From Hymenobacter arizonensis (GTDB lineage: Bacteria; Bacteroidota; Bacteroidia; Cytophagales; Hymenobacteraceae), in the NCBI RefSeq assembly GCF_900115775.1, contig NZ_FOXS01000001.1, positions 682,001 through 746,000 on the forward strand: a DNA stretch of 64,000 nt. The letters are read 5' to 3'. Of the stretch, positions 30,093-38,774 are shown piece after piece (positions within the stretch are counted from its first letter, which is position 1; every line of letters starts with the position of its first letter). Under the pieces are notes generated by a model that was not told where the DNA came from, ran no database searches, and worked only from the letters and a program-made list of their open reading frames with translations. A program made the position numbers and the translations under genes.

Positions 30093-30120
30093 CAAAAGTA
30101 TTTGCCCGGAAGTTTTGCAA
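30093..30120 (-). promoter_or_regulatory. gltA promoter
   Basis: On the minus strand TTG (30120-30118), 17 bp, then TACTTTTG (30100-30093), an exact TAnnTTTG box; predicted leader about 85 nt before the gltA ATG at 30000. Confidence 0.6.
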
Positions 30121-30206
30121 AAAAGCGCTAAAACTGCCATAGGAACCTTTGGCAACGTTTGCGTCGATTTTACGGGTTTGGGTTTTGGAATAGGTATTGG
30201 CCGTGA

Positions 30207-31631
30207 TTATTTGCCGATGCAGAACTCGGTAAAGATGCTTGTGAGGAGGTCTTCGGAGGAAATGTCGCCGGTGATTTCGCCCAGGGCCGCGAGGGCGTGG
30301 CGAAGGTCGGCAGCCAGTAGCTCGGTGCCGCGGCCGGTGTCGAGCCCTGCTTGTACGGCGGCGAGGTGCAAAGCGGCGGTTTCCAGCGCGCGGGCATGGC
30401 GCACGTTGGTCACAATGGTGGCCGAGGCCGTGTTTTCGAGCGCAGACCCGCGCACTTGCGTCAGTAAGGCCGACTGTAAGTCTTCTAATCCTTGGTTACG
30501 GCCAGCCGCCAGCAGCACCAGTGGGACTGTGGCTTGCGAAGTAGGAATGGTGGCGTTGAACTCGGCAGCAAATGCGTTCTGAATTTCGGGCGAGGCCAGG
30601 TCGGTTTTGTTGCCAACAGCTAACACTGGCAACTCCAGGCCAGTAGTGAGCTCCTGAATTTCGGCCTGCACATCAGCGGGTGTCATCTCGGTCAGGTCGA
30701 AGAGGTAGAGAAGCAGGGCGGCCTGGCGCACCCGCTGCCGGGTCCGCTTTACTCCGATGGCTTCTACCTCATCGGCGGGGTTGTCGCGCAGCCCGGCCGT
30801 GTCCACGAAGCGAAACCGCAAGCCATCGATGCTGACTTCGTCCTCAATAAAGTCGCGGGTAGTGCCTGGGATGGCCGATACGATGGCGCGCTCCTCGCGG
30901 AGCAAGGCATTGAGCAAAGTAGATTTGCCAGCGTTGGGCCGGCCGGCAATCACGGCAGTAATGCCGTTTTTGATGACGTTGCCTAACTCAAAGGAGCGAA
31001 GCAAGCCCGCCACTACTCCGCGCACTTCGGCCAGCAGCCGAGCTAGGCCGGTGCGGTCGGCAAATTCCACGTCTTCTTCGCCAAAATCCAGCTCCAACTC
31101 CAGCAGCGCGGCAAACTTGATGAGGCGAGCCCGCAAGTCGCGCAGCTCCTGCGAGAAGCCTCCGCGCAGCTGGTTCAAGGCCACGCGGTGGCTCAGGGCC
31201 GAGTCGGAGGCAATAAGGTCGGCCACTGCCTCGGCCTGGGCTAGGTCGAGGGCGCCGTTGAGGAAAGCGCGCTTGGTAAACTCGCCGGCCTCGGCCAGGC
31301 GGGCCCCTTGCCGGAGCATCAGGGCCAGCACCTGGCGCACCACGTAGTCGGAGCCATGGCAGCTGATTTCAACCACGTCTTCGCGGGTGAAGGAGCGCGG
31401 GTTGCGGTACAGGGCCACTACCACCTCGTCGAGGATGTCGCTACTTGCCGGGTCGCGGATGGTGCCGTAATGAAGCGTGTGGCCCCCGGCTTCGGCCAGG
31501 CTTTTGCGCGAAAAAACTGAAGCGGTGATGCTGATAGCGGCCGGGCCAGAGAGGCGAATTACGGCCAGCGCGCCCGCGCCCGGTGGCGTGGACAATGCGA
31601 CAATGGTGTCGGAAAAAATTGTCTGGACCAC
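30207..31631 (-). CDS. mnmE: tRNA modification GTPase MnmE
   Basis: 474 aa. With MnmG it installs 5-(carboxymethyl)aminomethyl groups on U34 of several tRNAs. N-terminal folate-binding domain begins DTIVALSTPPGAGALAVIRLSG; the helical domain contains the inserted G domain with GRPNAGKSTLLNAL, GTTRDFIEDEV, DTAGLRDN and VGNKTD; the C-terminal CIGK supplies the essential Cys motif. Length normal. MnmG is not in the window. Same orientation as gltA but separated by about 200 bp with the gltA promoter. Confidence 0.96.
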   Translation of the reverse strand: MVQTIFSDTIVALSTPPGAGALAVIRLSGPAAISITASVFSRKSLAEAGGHTLHYGTIRDPASSDILDEVVVALYRNPRSFTREDVVEISCHGSDYVVRQVLALMLRQGARLAEAGEFTKRAFLNGALDLAQAEAVADLIASDSALSHRVALNQLRGGFSQELRDLRARLIKFAALLELELDFGEEDVEFADRTGLARLLAEVRGVVAGLLRSFELGNVIKNGITAVIAGRPNAGKSTLLNALLREERAIVSAIPGTTRDFIEDEVSIDGLRFRFVDTAGLRDNPADEVEAIGVKRTRQRVRQAALLLYLFDLTEMTPADVQAEIQELTTGLELPVLAVGNKTDLASPEIQNAFAAEFNATIPTSQATVPLVLLAAGRNQGLEDLQSALLTQVRGSALENTASATIVTNVRHARALETAALHLAAVQAGLDTGRGTELLAADLRHALAALGEITGDISSEDLLTSIFTEFCIGK

Positions 31632-31688
31632 GGAGTTGTTCGAGTTAAGCTGAGCGCACGATACTTGGATAAGAAAGCCGCGAAAGAG

Positions 31689-32351
31689 TTATTCAGTTAC
31701 AAACAAATTGCCGCTTACTTCCGCTGAAATCAAAGTTGTGCGCTCGCGGTTTATTCTGATTTCAAATGAATTATCAAAAGGCACCTTATCGAGTACTTCA
31801 ACCAGCGAGCCGAGCTGCAGGCCCACCTTGTCGAGGTACTGCAAGAAGGGCGCGGTAGTGTTTTTGACGGCTGCCAGAGTGCCGCGCTCCCCCACAGTCA
31901 TGTCGGCTAGCAGGCGGTGGGTAGGGCGGCGCATGGCCCCGTCTTCGGCGGGAATGGGGTCGCCGTGCGGGTCGAGCGCGGGGTGACCCAGGAAGGCATC
32001 GAGGCGCCGCATAAGTAGCGGCGACTGCACGTGCTCTAGCTCCTCGGCCACCTCGTGCACTTCGTCCCAGTTGAAGCCCAGGTGCTGCACCAGAAATACC
32101 TCCCACAGCCGGTGCTTGCGAATGGTGAGCAGAGCCACTTGCTTGCCCTCCGCAGTCAGCTGCACCCCGCGGTAGCGCTCGTAGGCCAGCAGGCCTTTGT
32201 CGGCGAGGCGGCGCAGCATGTCCGTGACCGAGGCCGCGCGGGTATCCAGAGCGCCGGCTATGCGGTTGGTGCTCACGCCGGCATTATCAGGCTCTGCTTC
32301 GGCCAGCTTATATATGGCTTTAAGGTAATTTTCTTCGGTGTGACTGGGCAT
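31689..32351 (-). CDS. DtxR/MntR-family metal-dependent transcriptional regulator
   Basis: 220 aa from ATG 32351. N-terminal winged helix (EENYLKAIYKLAE, VSTNRIAGALDTRAASVTDML, GLLAYERYRGVQLTAEG), dimerisation and metal-site helices (RKHRLWEVFLVQHLGFNW, EVAEELEHVQSPLLMRRLD), and a C-terminal FeoA/SH3-like domain (VGLQLGSLVEVLDKVPFD). The Glu and His residues of HEVAEELEH are those used for metal binding in the family. It probably represses iron or manganese uptake genes, none of which is adjacent. Lies just downstream of fabH, separated by a short inverted repeat. Confidence 0.9.
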   Translation of the reverse strand: MPSHTEENYLKAIYKLAEAEPDNAGVSTNRIAGALDTRAASVTDMLRRLADKGLLAYERYRGVQLTAEGKQVALLTIRKHRLWEVFLVQHLGFNWDEVHEVAEELEHVQSPLLMRRLDAFLGHPALDPHGDPIPAEDGAMRRPTHRLLADMTVGERGTLAAVKNTTAPFLQYLDKVGLQLGSLVEVLDKVPFDNSFEIRINRERTTLISAEVSGNLFVTE

Positions 32352-32370
32352 GGAGTCATTTAACAATTAA

Positions 32371-32457
32371 CACTTATCAATTAACAGTCCGCTGACCGAT
32401 TCAAAAGTCAGAAACGGAATTGCAAATGACTGAGTGTTAAACGTTAATTGATAAGTG
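32371..32457. repeat. Inverted repeat between fabH and the DtxR-type gene
   Basis: Perfect 15-bp arms CACTTATCAATTAAC (32371-32385) and its complement (32443-32457), very AT-rich. An 8-bp pair AGTCATTT/AAATGACT (32355, 32425) interleaves with it. Could be an operator for the regulator or an intergenic repeat. Confidence 0.5.
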
Positions 32458-32469
32458 GCATGAACAAAA

Positions 32470-33480
32470 CTACCACTTAATCAGCGCGCTGGCCCACGTG
32501 AAGCCGCTGCCAAAGGCTGCCAGGCATACCAAGTCGCCGCGCTTGATTTTGCCCTCCTGGACGGCTTCGCTCAGGGCAATGGGCACCGAAGCGGCCGTGG
32601 TGTTGCCGTAGCGCTGAATGTTGCTGAACACTTTGTCGTCGGACAAGCCCATTTTCTGCTGCACGTACTGCGTGATGCGCAGGTTGGCTTGGTGGGGAAT
32701 GAGCATGTCGATGTCGGTGGGCTGGAAGCCGTTCTGGTCTAGCGCCTCCTTGATTACCTGTGGGAAGCGGACCACGGCGTGCTTGAACACGTTTTGACCG
32801 TTCATGATGGGGAACAGGTCCTGGGGATTGTCCAGAATGTACTGCAGACGCTCTTCGCGGTTAGAGCTAGGCTCCTTTACGATGAGCTCCTCGGCGTGCT
32901 CGCCCTGCGAGTGCAGGTGCGTGCTGAGGATGCCCTGGCCTTCCTCGGTGCTGGGCCGCAGCACCACGGCGCCCGCGCCATCGCCAAAAATGACGGACAC
33001 CCCCCGGCCGTTTGGCGACTTGTCGAGGCCGGAAGAGTGGATTTCAGAGCCTACCACCAGCACCGTGTCGTACATGCCGGTGCGCACAAACTGGTCGGCC
33101 ACCGAGAGGGCATAGATGAAGCCCGAGCACTGGTTGCGCACGTCGAGCGCGGGGGCGTTGTTGTTAATGCCCAATTCGCGCTGCAACAGCACGCCGGAGC
33201 CCGGAAAGAAATAATCGGGGGAAAGCGTGGCGAAGACAATCAGCTGCACGTCGTTGGCCGCAACGCCGGCCATCTCGAGGGCTTTGCGGGCGGCGTTGGC
33301 GCCCATGTTGGCCGTCGTGTCCTTGCCCTCCTCAAACCAGCGCCGCTCCTGAATGCCGGTCCGCTCCTGAATCCAGGCGTCGGAGGTGTTCAGCAGGGGC
33401 TCAAGCTCGGCGTTTTTTACCACCCGACTGGGCACGTAGTGGCCGACACCGGCAATATAAGATTGACGTAAAGTTGCCAT
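32470..33480 (-). CDS. fabH: Beta-ketoacyl-ACP synthase III
   Basis: 336 aa. Starts fatty acid synthesis by condensing a primer acyl-CoA with malonyl-ACP. Catalytic Cys in VRNQCSGFIYAL, His in IPHQANLRITQ and the Asn of QRYGNTTAASVPIAL form the triad; the end GLAAFGSGFTW-type reads CLAAFGSGFTWAS. Starts with SYIAGVGHYVPSRVV. Branched-chain primers would be expected in this phylum and could come from the same pool that IcmF acts on, which is inference. No other fab gene adjoins. Confidence 0.94.
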   Translation of the reverse strand: MATLRQSYIAGVGHYVPSRVVKNAELEPLLNTSDAWIQERTGIQERRWFEEGKDTTANMGANAARKALEMAGVAANDVQLIVFATLSPDYFFPGSGVLLQRELGINNNAPALDVRNQCSGFIYALSVADQFVRTGMYDTVLVVGSEIHSSGLDKSPNGRGVSVIFGDGAGAVVLRPSTEEGQGILSTHLHSQGEHAEELIVKEPSSNREERLQYILDNPQDLFPIMNGQNVFKHAVVRFPQVIKEALDQNGFQPTDIDMLIPHQANLRITQYVQQKMGLSDDKVFSNIQRYGNTTAASVPIALSEAVQEGKIKRGDLVCLAAFGSGFTWASALIKW

Positions 33481-33591
33481 GGATGACGGAAAAGGGTGTA
33501 GGATTTCTGAATGTGAAATGCTGAGAGCAGCGAGCCGGGGGTCAAAACAAAACTCCGCAGTTGACGCAAAACGGGGGGCAAAGGTGGCAGG

Positions 33592-34773
33592 TTAACGCAA
33601 AGAATCTAGCAAAAGCCACAATTTTTTGCCTTCATTTTCCCAAAGTACGTCTGTGGGCATGCCATCGGGATAAAAGTTGGCCTGTTGCAATTGCTCGGCC
33701 AAGACGGCACCGTCGATAGAAGCTGTAAAGTCAAGCTGGAAACCGGCTTGATGTTTTACCAGCAGCTCGCGCCACAGCACATTGGGAGAAGAAATAACCG
33801 GTAGCCCGTGCGCCAGGTATTCAAACAGCTTGGTGGGTCGGCAGCGTTCCGTGCTGGGGTGGGGCCGGTAGGGCAGCAGCCCGAGATGAGAGCGGTTTAT
33901 TTCGGCCACGATGCGGGCGTGCGGCACCATGTTGCCTCCCCCCACCAGCGTGAGCCAGTCTGCATGCCGGGCCACCTTTTCCTGGATTTGCCGAAGCAAA
34001 GGCGGCTGCTGGCAAAAGCCCACAATGGTGAGGTGGGCGCCGCCCGGCCAAGCTGTGTGTAGCTGCTGGGTGAGTTCAATGGCCTCCCAAACCCCGTTGA
34101 GCTCTGAAATAGTGCCTGAGTAAAGCAAGTGCAGGGTTTCGGTAGCGGTAGGGATTCTGCCGGGCGTGTCTGGCATGGTTTCGCCCGGTGCTGGCTGGTA
34201 CTTGTTTTCCAATACTAACACGCGGTCACTGGGCAGGGTGGGCACAAAAGGAAGCTCGTCGGCATAGCTCGCCTCGGCCAGAATGATGGCCGCCGCTTGG
34301 TGGGCGGCCTGGCCCTCGACCCAGCGCAGCCCCGCGGCCAGCCAACGGCGGGTGAGCCCCCGGTATACCTGCTGGGTAGAGATGTTGAGCGCGTAATTTT
34401 CGCGGATGTCGTAGATGAACTTGCGGCCCGGGCCCAGCTTTTGCCAGAGCATGGTGAGGGGCAGTAGCTCCGGGGCATGCACTATTACCAGGCTGGGGGC
34501 CAGGCGCTGCAGTAGCCGCCAGTAACGCCACTGGGCCGCCAGCCGCCCCAAGCTCATCCTTGCTCCCCTAAAAATGCTGTGCTGATAAATGCGTTGGCCG
34601 CCCCGGTCGGGGTAGGTTTCGTAGCCTTTGGCGCCCTGGCCCGCCACATGAATCTGCGTATGAGCCCGGCTAAGAAGGGTTTTGGCAAACTTGCCCCGCA
34701 TGCGGGTATCATCAACCGGTTTGAGGACGGAAGCCAGCAGCACCACTAATTGAGAAGAACCAGAGCCAAGCAC
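33592..34773 (-). CDS. Glycosyltransferase (GT-B, family 4-like)
   Basis: 393 aa. N-terminal acceptor domain (LVVLLASVLKPVDDTRM, LVIVHAPELLPL, FIYDIRENYALN) and C-terminal nucleotide-sugar domain (LHLLYSGTISELNGVWEAIEL, LTIVGFCQQP, PYRPHPSTERCRPTKLFEYLAHGLPVISSPN in pieces PTKLFEYLAHG and LPVISSP) fit GT-B retaining transferases. The Glu of LFEYLAHGLPV is the usual EX7E-like donor-binding position. Probably makes a cell-surface glycan; donor and acceptor unknown. Transcribed divergently from dapD and upstream of fabH across 110 bp. Confidence 0.85.
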   Translation of the reverse strand: MLGSGSSQLVVLLASVLKPVDDTRMRGKFAKTLLSRAHTQIHVAGQGAKGYETYPDRGGQRIYQHSIFRGARMSLGRLAAQWRYWRLLQRLAPSLVIVHAPELLPLTMLWQKLGPGRKFIYDIRENYALNISTQQVYRGLTRRWLAAGLRWVEGQAAHQAAAIILAEASYADELPFVPTLPSDRVLVLENKYQPAPGETMPDTPGRIPTATETLHLLYSGTISELNGVWEAIELTQQLHTAWPGGAHLTIVGFCQQPPLLRQIQEKVARHADWLTLVGGGNMVPHARIVAEINRSHLGLLPYRPHPSTERCRPTKLFEYLAHGLPVISSPNVLWRELLVKHQAGFQLDFTASIDGAVLAEQLQQANFYPDGMPTDVLWENEGKKLWLLLDSLR

Positions 34774-34786
34774 AGCCCAAAGATGG

Positions 34787-34794
34787 TAGTTTTG
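34787..34794 (+). promoter_or_regulatory. dapD promoter -7 box
   Basis: TAGTTTTG, exact TAnnTTTG match, 60 nt before the dapD ATG; no clear -33 element at the usual distance. Confidence 0.45.
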
Positions 34795-34854
34795 CCGCTT
34801 CTAAGGGGCGCTGGCATTTTTCAGCGGCCTCGCCAGATGCTTATTTTTCCTCGC

Positions 34855-35676
34855 ATGTCAGAACTTCAAACCCTCATCGAGCAAGCCTGGTCCGACCGGG
34901 CCCTGCTCCAAAATCCCGAAACCCAAGCCGCCATTGCCCACGTCATCGAAGAGCTGGACAAAGGCCGCCTGCGCGTAGCCCAGCCCACCGCCGACGGCGA
35001 AGACTGGCAGGTAAACGACTGGGTGAAAAAAGCCGTCATCCTGTATTTCCCCCTGCAGCAAATGCACACCGAGTCGGTGGGTCCCTTTGAGTACCACGAC
35101 AAAATGCGCCTCAAAACCGACTACGCCGGCCAGCAGGTGCGCGTGGTGCCGCCTGCCACGGCGCGCTACGGTGCGTTCCTGGCCCCTGGCGTTATTCTCA
35201 TGCCCAGCTACGTCAACATTGGCGCTTATGTGGGTGAGGGCACCATGGTCGACACCTGGGCTACCGTAGGTTCGTGTGCCCAAGTAGGCAAAGGCGTGCA
35301 CCTAAGCGGCGGCGTGGGCTTGGGCGGCGTGCTCGAGCCGGTGCAGGCAGCTCCCGTAATTATTGAAGACGGCGCCTTCATCGGCTCGCGCAGCATTCTG
35401 GTGGAGGGCTGCCGCATTGGCAAGGAAGCCGTGATTGGCGCGGGCGTCACCATCACAGGCAGCACCAAAATCATCGACGTAACGGGCAGCGAGCCCAAGG
35501 AATACCGCGGGTATGTGCCGCCGCGCTCGGTGGTTATCCCCGGCTCGATTCCCAAGCAGTTTCCGGCTGGCGAATACCAGGTGCCTTGCGCCCTGATTAT
35601 CGGCCAGCGCAAGCCCAGCACTGACCTGAAAACGTCGCTGAATGACGCTCTGCGGGATTTTGGCGTGTCTGTCTGA
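34855..35676 (+). CDS. dapD: Tetrahydrodipicolinate N-succinyltransferase
   Basis: 273 aa from ATG 34855, the family's usual length; the in-frame stretch back to 34750 spans the promoter. Succinyl-CoA-dependent step of diaminopimelate/lysine synthesis in the cytosol. Helical N-terminal domain, then left-handed beta-helix hexapeptide repeats (VILMPSYVNIGAYVGEGTMV, AQVGKGVHLSGGVGLGGVLE, IIEDGAFIGSRSILVEGCRI) and the C-terminal PGSIPKQFPAGEYQVPCALI. Its TGA stop is the first triplet of the palindromic element 35674-35850. Confidence 0.95.
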   Translation: MSELQTLIEQAWSDRALLQNPETQAAIAHVIEELDKGRLRVAQPTADGEDWQVNDWVKKAVILYFPLQQMHTESVGPFEYHDKMRLKTDYAGQQVRVVPPATARYGAFLAPGVILMPSYVNIGAYVGEGTMVDTWATVGSCAQVGKGVHLSGGVGLGGVLEPVQAAPVIIEDGAFIGSRSILVEGCRIGKEAVIGAGVTITGSTKIIDVTGSEPKEYRGYVPPRSVVIPGSIPKQFPAGEYQVPCALIIGQRKPSTDLKTSLNDALRDFGVSV

Positions 35677-35851
35677 ACCGCGGATTTATCGGATTGCACG
35701 GATTTTGTAGACGATTACCGTGCGCTGTTAGAGCAAAGAAGGCCACTCATTCGAGTGGCCTTCTTTGCTGCTTTTAATTTCTGTAGTTGAAGTCGTTGGT
35801 GATTACTACAAAATCCGAGCAATCCGAAAAATCCGTCGAATCCGTGGTTTA
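35674..35851. repeat. GGATT-type palindromic element, copy 1
   Basis: Left arm (35674-35711) carries three GGATT units at 9-bp spacing and right arm (35806-35851) four units at 9-bp spacing in the opposite direction, each arm ending at the tip in TGAACC or TAAACC. A strong hairpin sits in the centre (35732-35769). The left tip holds the dapD stop codon and the right tip the msrA stop codon. Same family as 44068-44269. Confidence 0.85.
35732..35769. terminator. Central hairpin of the GGATT element
   Basis: Perfect 17-bp stem AGCAAAGAAGGCCACTC with its complement, 4-nt loop; likely bidirectional terminator for dapD and msrA. Confidence 0.8.
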
Positions 35852-36382
35852 GACAGCCTTTAGCTTCTCCCCGAACAGGGCTTTCACCTTGTCCACCTTG
35901 GGCTTGGCTACAAACTGGCAGTAGGGCTCGTGGCCGTGCTGGTTGTAGTAGTTCTGGTGGTAGTTCTCGGCGGGGTAGAAGGTAGGCGCGGGCAGAATCT
36001 CGGTCACCACGGGGTTTGGGAAAGCCTGGCCATCGTTGAGCTTCTGCTTGTATTCCTCGGCAAGCTGCTTCTGCTCGTCGCTGTGGTAATAAATACCCGA
36101 GCGGTACTGAGTGCCCACGTCGTTGCCCTGGCGGTTGAGGGTGGTCGGGTCGTGGGTTTTCCAGAATATTTCGAGCAGCTCTTTGTAGCTGATAACGGCG
36201 GGGTCGAAGGTGATGTCGATAACCTCGTTGTGGCCCGTGAGGCCGCTGCACACTTCTTTGTAAGTCGGGTTGGCGATGCGGCCACCGGCGTAGCCAGACA
36301 CCACTTTCTCGACACCTTTTAAATTTTGAAAGACGGCCTCGACGCACCAAAAGCAGCCGGCACCGAACGTTGCATGTTCCAT
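35849..36382 (-). CDS. msrA: Peptide-methionine (S)-S-oxide reductase
   Basis: 177 aa. Repairs methionine sulfoxide in proteins. Active-site GCFWC is in FGAGCFWCVEAVFQ; GYAGGRIANPTYKEVCSG, EVIDITFDP and YRSGIYYH are family motifs. No MsrB domain is fused, and no signal peptide is present, so cytosolic. The C-terminus ends FGEKLKAV and its TAA stop lies in the tip of the GGATT element. Confidence 0.95.
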   Translation of the reverse strand: MEHATFGAGCFWCVEAVFQNLKGVEKVVSGYAGGRIANPTYKEVCSGLTGHNEVIDITFDPAVISYKELLEIFWKTHDPTTLNRQGNDVGTQYRSGIYYHSDEQKQLAEEYKQKLNDGQAFPNPVVTEILPAPTFYPAENYHQNYYNQHGHEPYCQFVAKPKVDKVKALFGEKLKAV

Positions 36383-36456
36383 ATAGATTGGGATTGTTTC
36401 TTCGTTTGAACAACAACGCGCATGGTATCGTGCAGGTTATTCTAATAGCTCCAGCG

Positions 36457-36496
36457 AACAAAAAAAACCGTCAGGCTGCGCGCAGCCTGACGGTTT
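36457..36496 (-). terminator. Terminator of the hydroxyacyl-CoA dehydrogenase gene
   Basis: Perfect 32-nt palindrome (36465-36496), followed on the minus strand by eight T. Confidence 0.85.
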
Positions 36497-36520
36497 AATA
36501 AGCGATTTAAGTAGCGAGAG

Positions 36521-37408
36521 CTACCGGCGGAACCGCTCCGCTACCACCAATTCTTTGGAGCCGGCCGTGTATTGGTAGAAGCCCTCGCCGGACTTAGCGC
36601 CCAGGCGGCCCGCCATCACCATATTCACGAGCAGCGGGCAGGGCGCGTATTTGGGGTTGCCCAGGCCTTCGTGCAGCACGCGCAGAATGGCCAGGCACAC
36701 GTCCAGGCCAATGAAGTCGGCTAGCTGCAGGGGCCCCATGGGGTGGGCCATGCCCAGCTTCATCACCGTGTCGATTTCCTCCACACCGGCCACGCCTTCA
36801 AACAGGCTAATGATGGCCTCGTTTATCATGGGCATCAAAATGCGGTTGGCCACAAAGCCTGGGTAGTCGTTGACCTCGGTAGGCGTTTTGCCCAGCTGGC
36901 GCGACAAATCCATTACCTGGTTGGTAACGGCATCGGACGTGGCATAGCCGCGGATAACCTCCACCAGCTTCATCACCGGCACGGGGTTCATGAAGTGCAT
37001 GCCAATCACCTGCTGGGGACGCTTGGTAACGGCCGCGATTTTGGTGATGGAGATAGACGAAGTGTTCGACGCCAGGATGGCATCGGCGGGCGCGTACTGG
37101 TCCAGGTCGCGGAAGATTTGCAGCTTCAGCTCTACGTTTTCGGTGGCGGCTTCTACTACCAGGCCAGCGCCGGCCACGCCTTCTTCCAGCGAAGTGAAAG
37201 TGGTGAGGCGGCCCAGGGTAGCCGTTTTGTCATCTTCGCTCAACGCGGCTTTGGCCACCTGGCGGTCCAGGTTTTTGGTGATAGTGCCCATGGCACGGTC
37301 CAGCGCCGGCTGGTTGATGTCGATAAGCGCAACGGTGAAACCGTGCTGTGCGAAGACGTGGGCAATGCCATTGCCCATGGTACCGGAACCAATAACGGCT
37401 ACGTTCAT
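36521..37408 (-). CDS. 3-hydroxybutyryl-CoA dehydrogenase (3-hydroxyacyl-CoA dehydrogenase)
   Basis: 295 aa, stand-alone HCDH. NAD+-binding IGSGTMGNGIAHVFA at the N-terminus, catalytic Ser/Asn in SNTSSISIT, the catalytic His in IGMHFMNPVPVMKLVEVIRG and the C-terminal helical domain with NRILMPMINEAI and KLGMAHPMGPLQLADFIG. It interconverts 3-hydroxyacyl- and acetoacetyl-CoA in beta-oxidation or butyrate-type metabolism. Together with IcmF in this window it suggests short-chain acyl-CoA turnover, an inference. Monocistronic with its own terminator. Confidence 0.92.
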   Translation of the reverse strand: MNVAVIGSGTMGNGIAHVFAQHGFTVALIDINQPALDRAMGTITKNLDRQVAKAALSEDDKTATLGRLTTFTSLEEGVAGAGLVVEAATENVELKLQIFRDLDQYAPADAILASNTSSISITKIAAVTKRPQQVIGMHFMNPVPVMKLVEVIRGYATSDAVTNQVMDLSRQLGKTPTEVNDYPGFVANRILMPMINEAIISLFEGVAGVEEIDTVMKLGMAHPMGPLQLADFIGLDVCLAILRVLHEGLGNPKYAPCPLLVNMVMAGRLGAKSGEGFYQYTAGSKELVVAERFRR

Positions 37409-37610
37409 AACTAGCGGGAAAAGTAGGGAAGGGTGGGAAAGAGCGGCCGTATGGCACGCTGCTGCAAAGCTACGGCGTCGTACTCAACTGCTCTTTTTGT
37501 TTGCATTGTTGAAAACATTTTTTGATTTATTATATCCTTTTCAGAACACGGTGCGTACAATGCCGCAGAGACACTTCTCTTTTCTTTCACCTCCTTCACT
37601 TTCTTTAGCC

Positions 37611-37769
37611 ATGGGTAACCTCCTGTATATCATCGCCGTCATTCTTGTAATCATTTGGGCAATCAGCTTCTTTGGTGGCTTCTTTACGGGCGGCATCATC
37701 CACACCTTGCTCGTAATTGCAATCATCGCCATCCTGCTGCGTGTCATCAGTGGCCGAAGCGCAGTGTAG
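37611..37769 (+). CDS. Lmo0937-family small membrane protein
   Basis: 52 aa from ATG 37611; it is much shorter than the surrounding open frame. Two hydrophobic helices (LLYIIAVILVIIWAISFFGG and IIHTLLVIAIIAILLRVISG) joined by FTGG is the hallmark of the Lmo0937 family. Function is unknown; relatives are often stress-induced. A bidirectional terminator follows directly. Confidence 0.85.
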   Translation: MGNLLYIIAVILVIIWAISFFGGFFTGGIIHTLLVIAIIAILLRVISGRSAV

Positions 37770-37794
37770 CAATACACCCTCTGGATTAATCAAA

Positions 37795-37836
37795 AGCTAA
37801 AAAGCCGCCCTGAGCAATCAGGGCGGCTTTTTAGCT
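37795..37836. terminator. Bidirectional terminator
   Basis: Perfect stem of 19 bp (37795-37813, 37818-37836), 4-nt loop; between the Lmo0937-family gene and the beta-barrel protein gene. Confidence 0.88.
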
Positions 37837-37850
37837 TTTGGCAGGTCTGC

Positions 37851-38675
37851 TTATTTACCGATGTTGTAGAGGAAGCTGAAGCGTAGCACCAAGCTAGGAT
37901 ACAGGGAGTAAATGGTGCTGTCAAAATTGTAGAGACCCACAATGTCGAGCGCTGCTTTGTCGCCCACGTACTGGCGGTAGCCCACGCCGGCCAGCGGAGT
38001 GGTTACTGTGCGCTTGGCTTTGAAGTAGCCATTGTTTGGCTCAAAATCAATGATTTCAGCGTTGGTAACCTCATATTCGGCGTGCACAAAAAACTCCTTA
38101 TACACGATATATTGCGCGAAGGCTTTCAACCCCAAGCTGCTGGACTTGATGCTGCTATCGCCCTGCCGATTCAGCGCTAAGCCGGCGTTCCGAGCGTTGT
38201 TGTTCAAACTAAAGCTGCTGTAGGCATACGAGATGCCGGGGCCTATGGCAAACTTATCAGTAATACGGAAGCCTAATGCCGGAGCGGCACTAGCATTGAA
38301 CTGGTTCAGGCCACCATTCGATGCAAAACCCAACCCAAAGTTGGTATAAATGAACTTCTTGGTCAGCTCCGGGCCATTTTCACCACTTTTTACCGTGCCC
38401 CGGTTGGGGAAATCCAAGCCCGACGGAGCGTCCCGGGTAGGCTGTGGAAACCGCGGAACAGGTTCAGCCTCGGGCTGGGGCTGGGGTTCGGGCTGCGTGA
38501 CTGGTTCCTGGGGTGTTGGGGCGGGTACAGGCGTGGTTTCGGCCGGGCGCGGTTGAACAGGTGGAGCAGCGGGCGGAGCCGAGTTCAGCACCGGCTTTTC
38601 CTGCGCTTGAGCGCGGTGGGCAGGCAAGCAAGCCACGCCAGCAAGAAGCAGCAGGGGAAGCAGATGGCGTTTCAT
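37851..38675 (-). CDS. Outer-membrane beta-barrel protein with Pro-rich linker
   Basis: 274 aa from ATG 38675 with a signal peptide (MKRHLLPLLLLAGVACLPAHRAQAQ). Residues about 26-75 are low-complexity Pro/Glu/Gln, then a barrel of amphipathic strands (KFIYTNFGLGFASNGGLNQF, APALGFRITDKFAIGPGISY, YIVYKEFFVHAEYEVTNAEI, TPLAGVGYRQYVG) ending VLRFSFLYNIGK. It resembles the OMP_b-brl family of porin-like Bacteroidota proteins; substrate unknown. The upstream in-frame extension to 38756 is ignored because the signal peptide starts at 38675. Confidence 0.8.
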   Translation of the reverse strand: MKRHLLPLLLLAGVACLPAHRAQAQEKPVLNSAPPAAPPVQPRPAETTPVPAPTPQEPVTQPEPQPQPEAEPVPRFPQPTRDAPSGLDFPNRGTVKSGENGPELTKKFIYTNFGLGFASNGGLNQFNASAAPALGFRITDKFAIGPGISYAYSSFSLNNNARNAGLALNRQGDSSIKSSSLGLKAFAQYIVYKEFFVHAEYEVTNAEIIDFEPNNGYFKAKRTVTTPLAGVGYRQYVGDKAALDIVGLYNFDSTIYSLYPSLVLRFSFLYNIGK

Positions 38676-38774
38676 AGAAAGAAGAGGTTGAAAAATGAGG
38701 AATGAAAAACGAGGAATGACCGAAGTATAAGCAAACGTTAATGCTTCATCAGTCACTCCTCGTTTATCGCAGCA

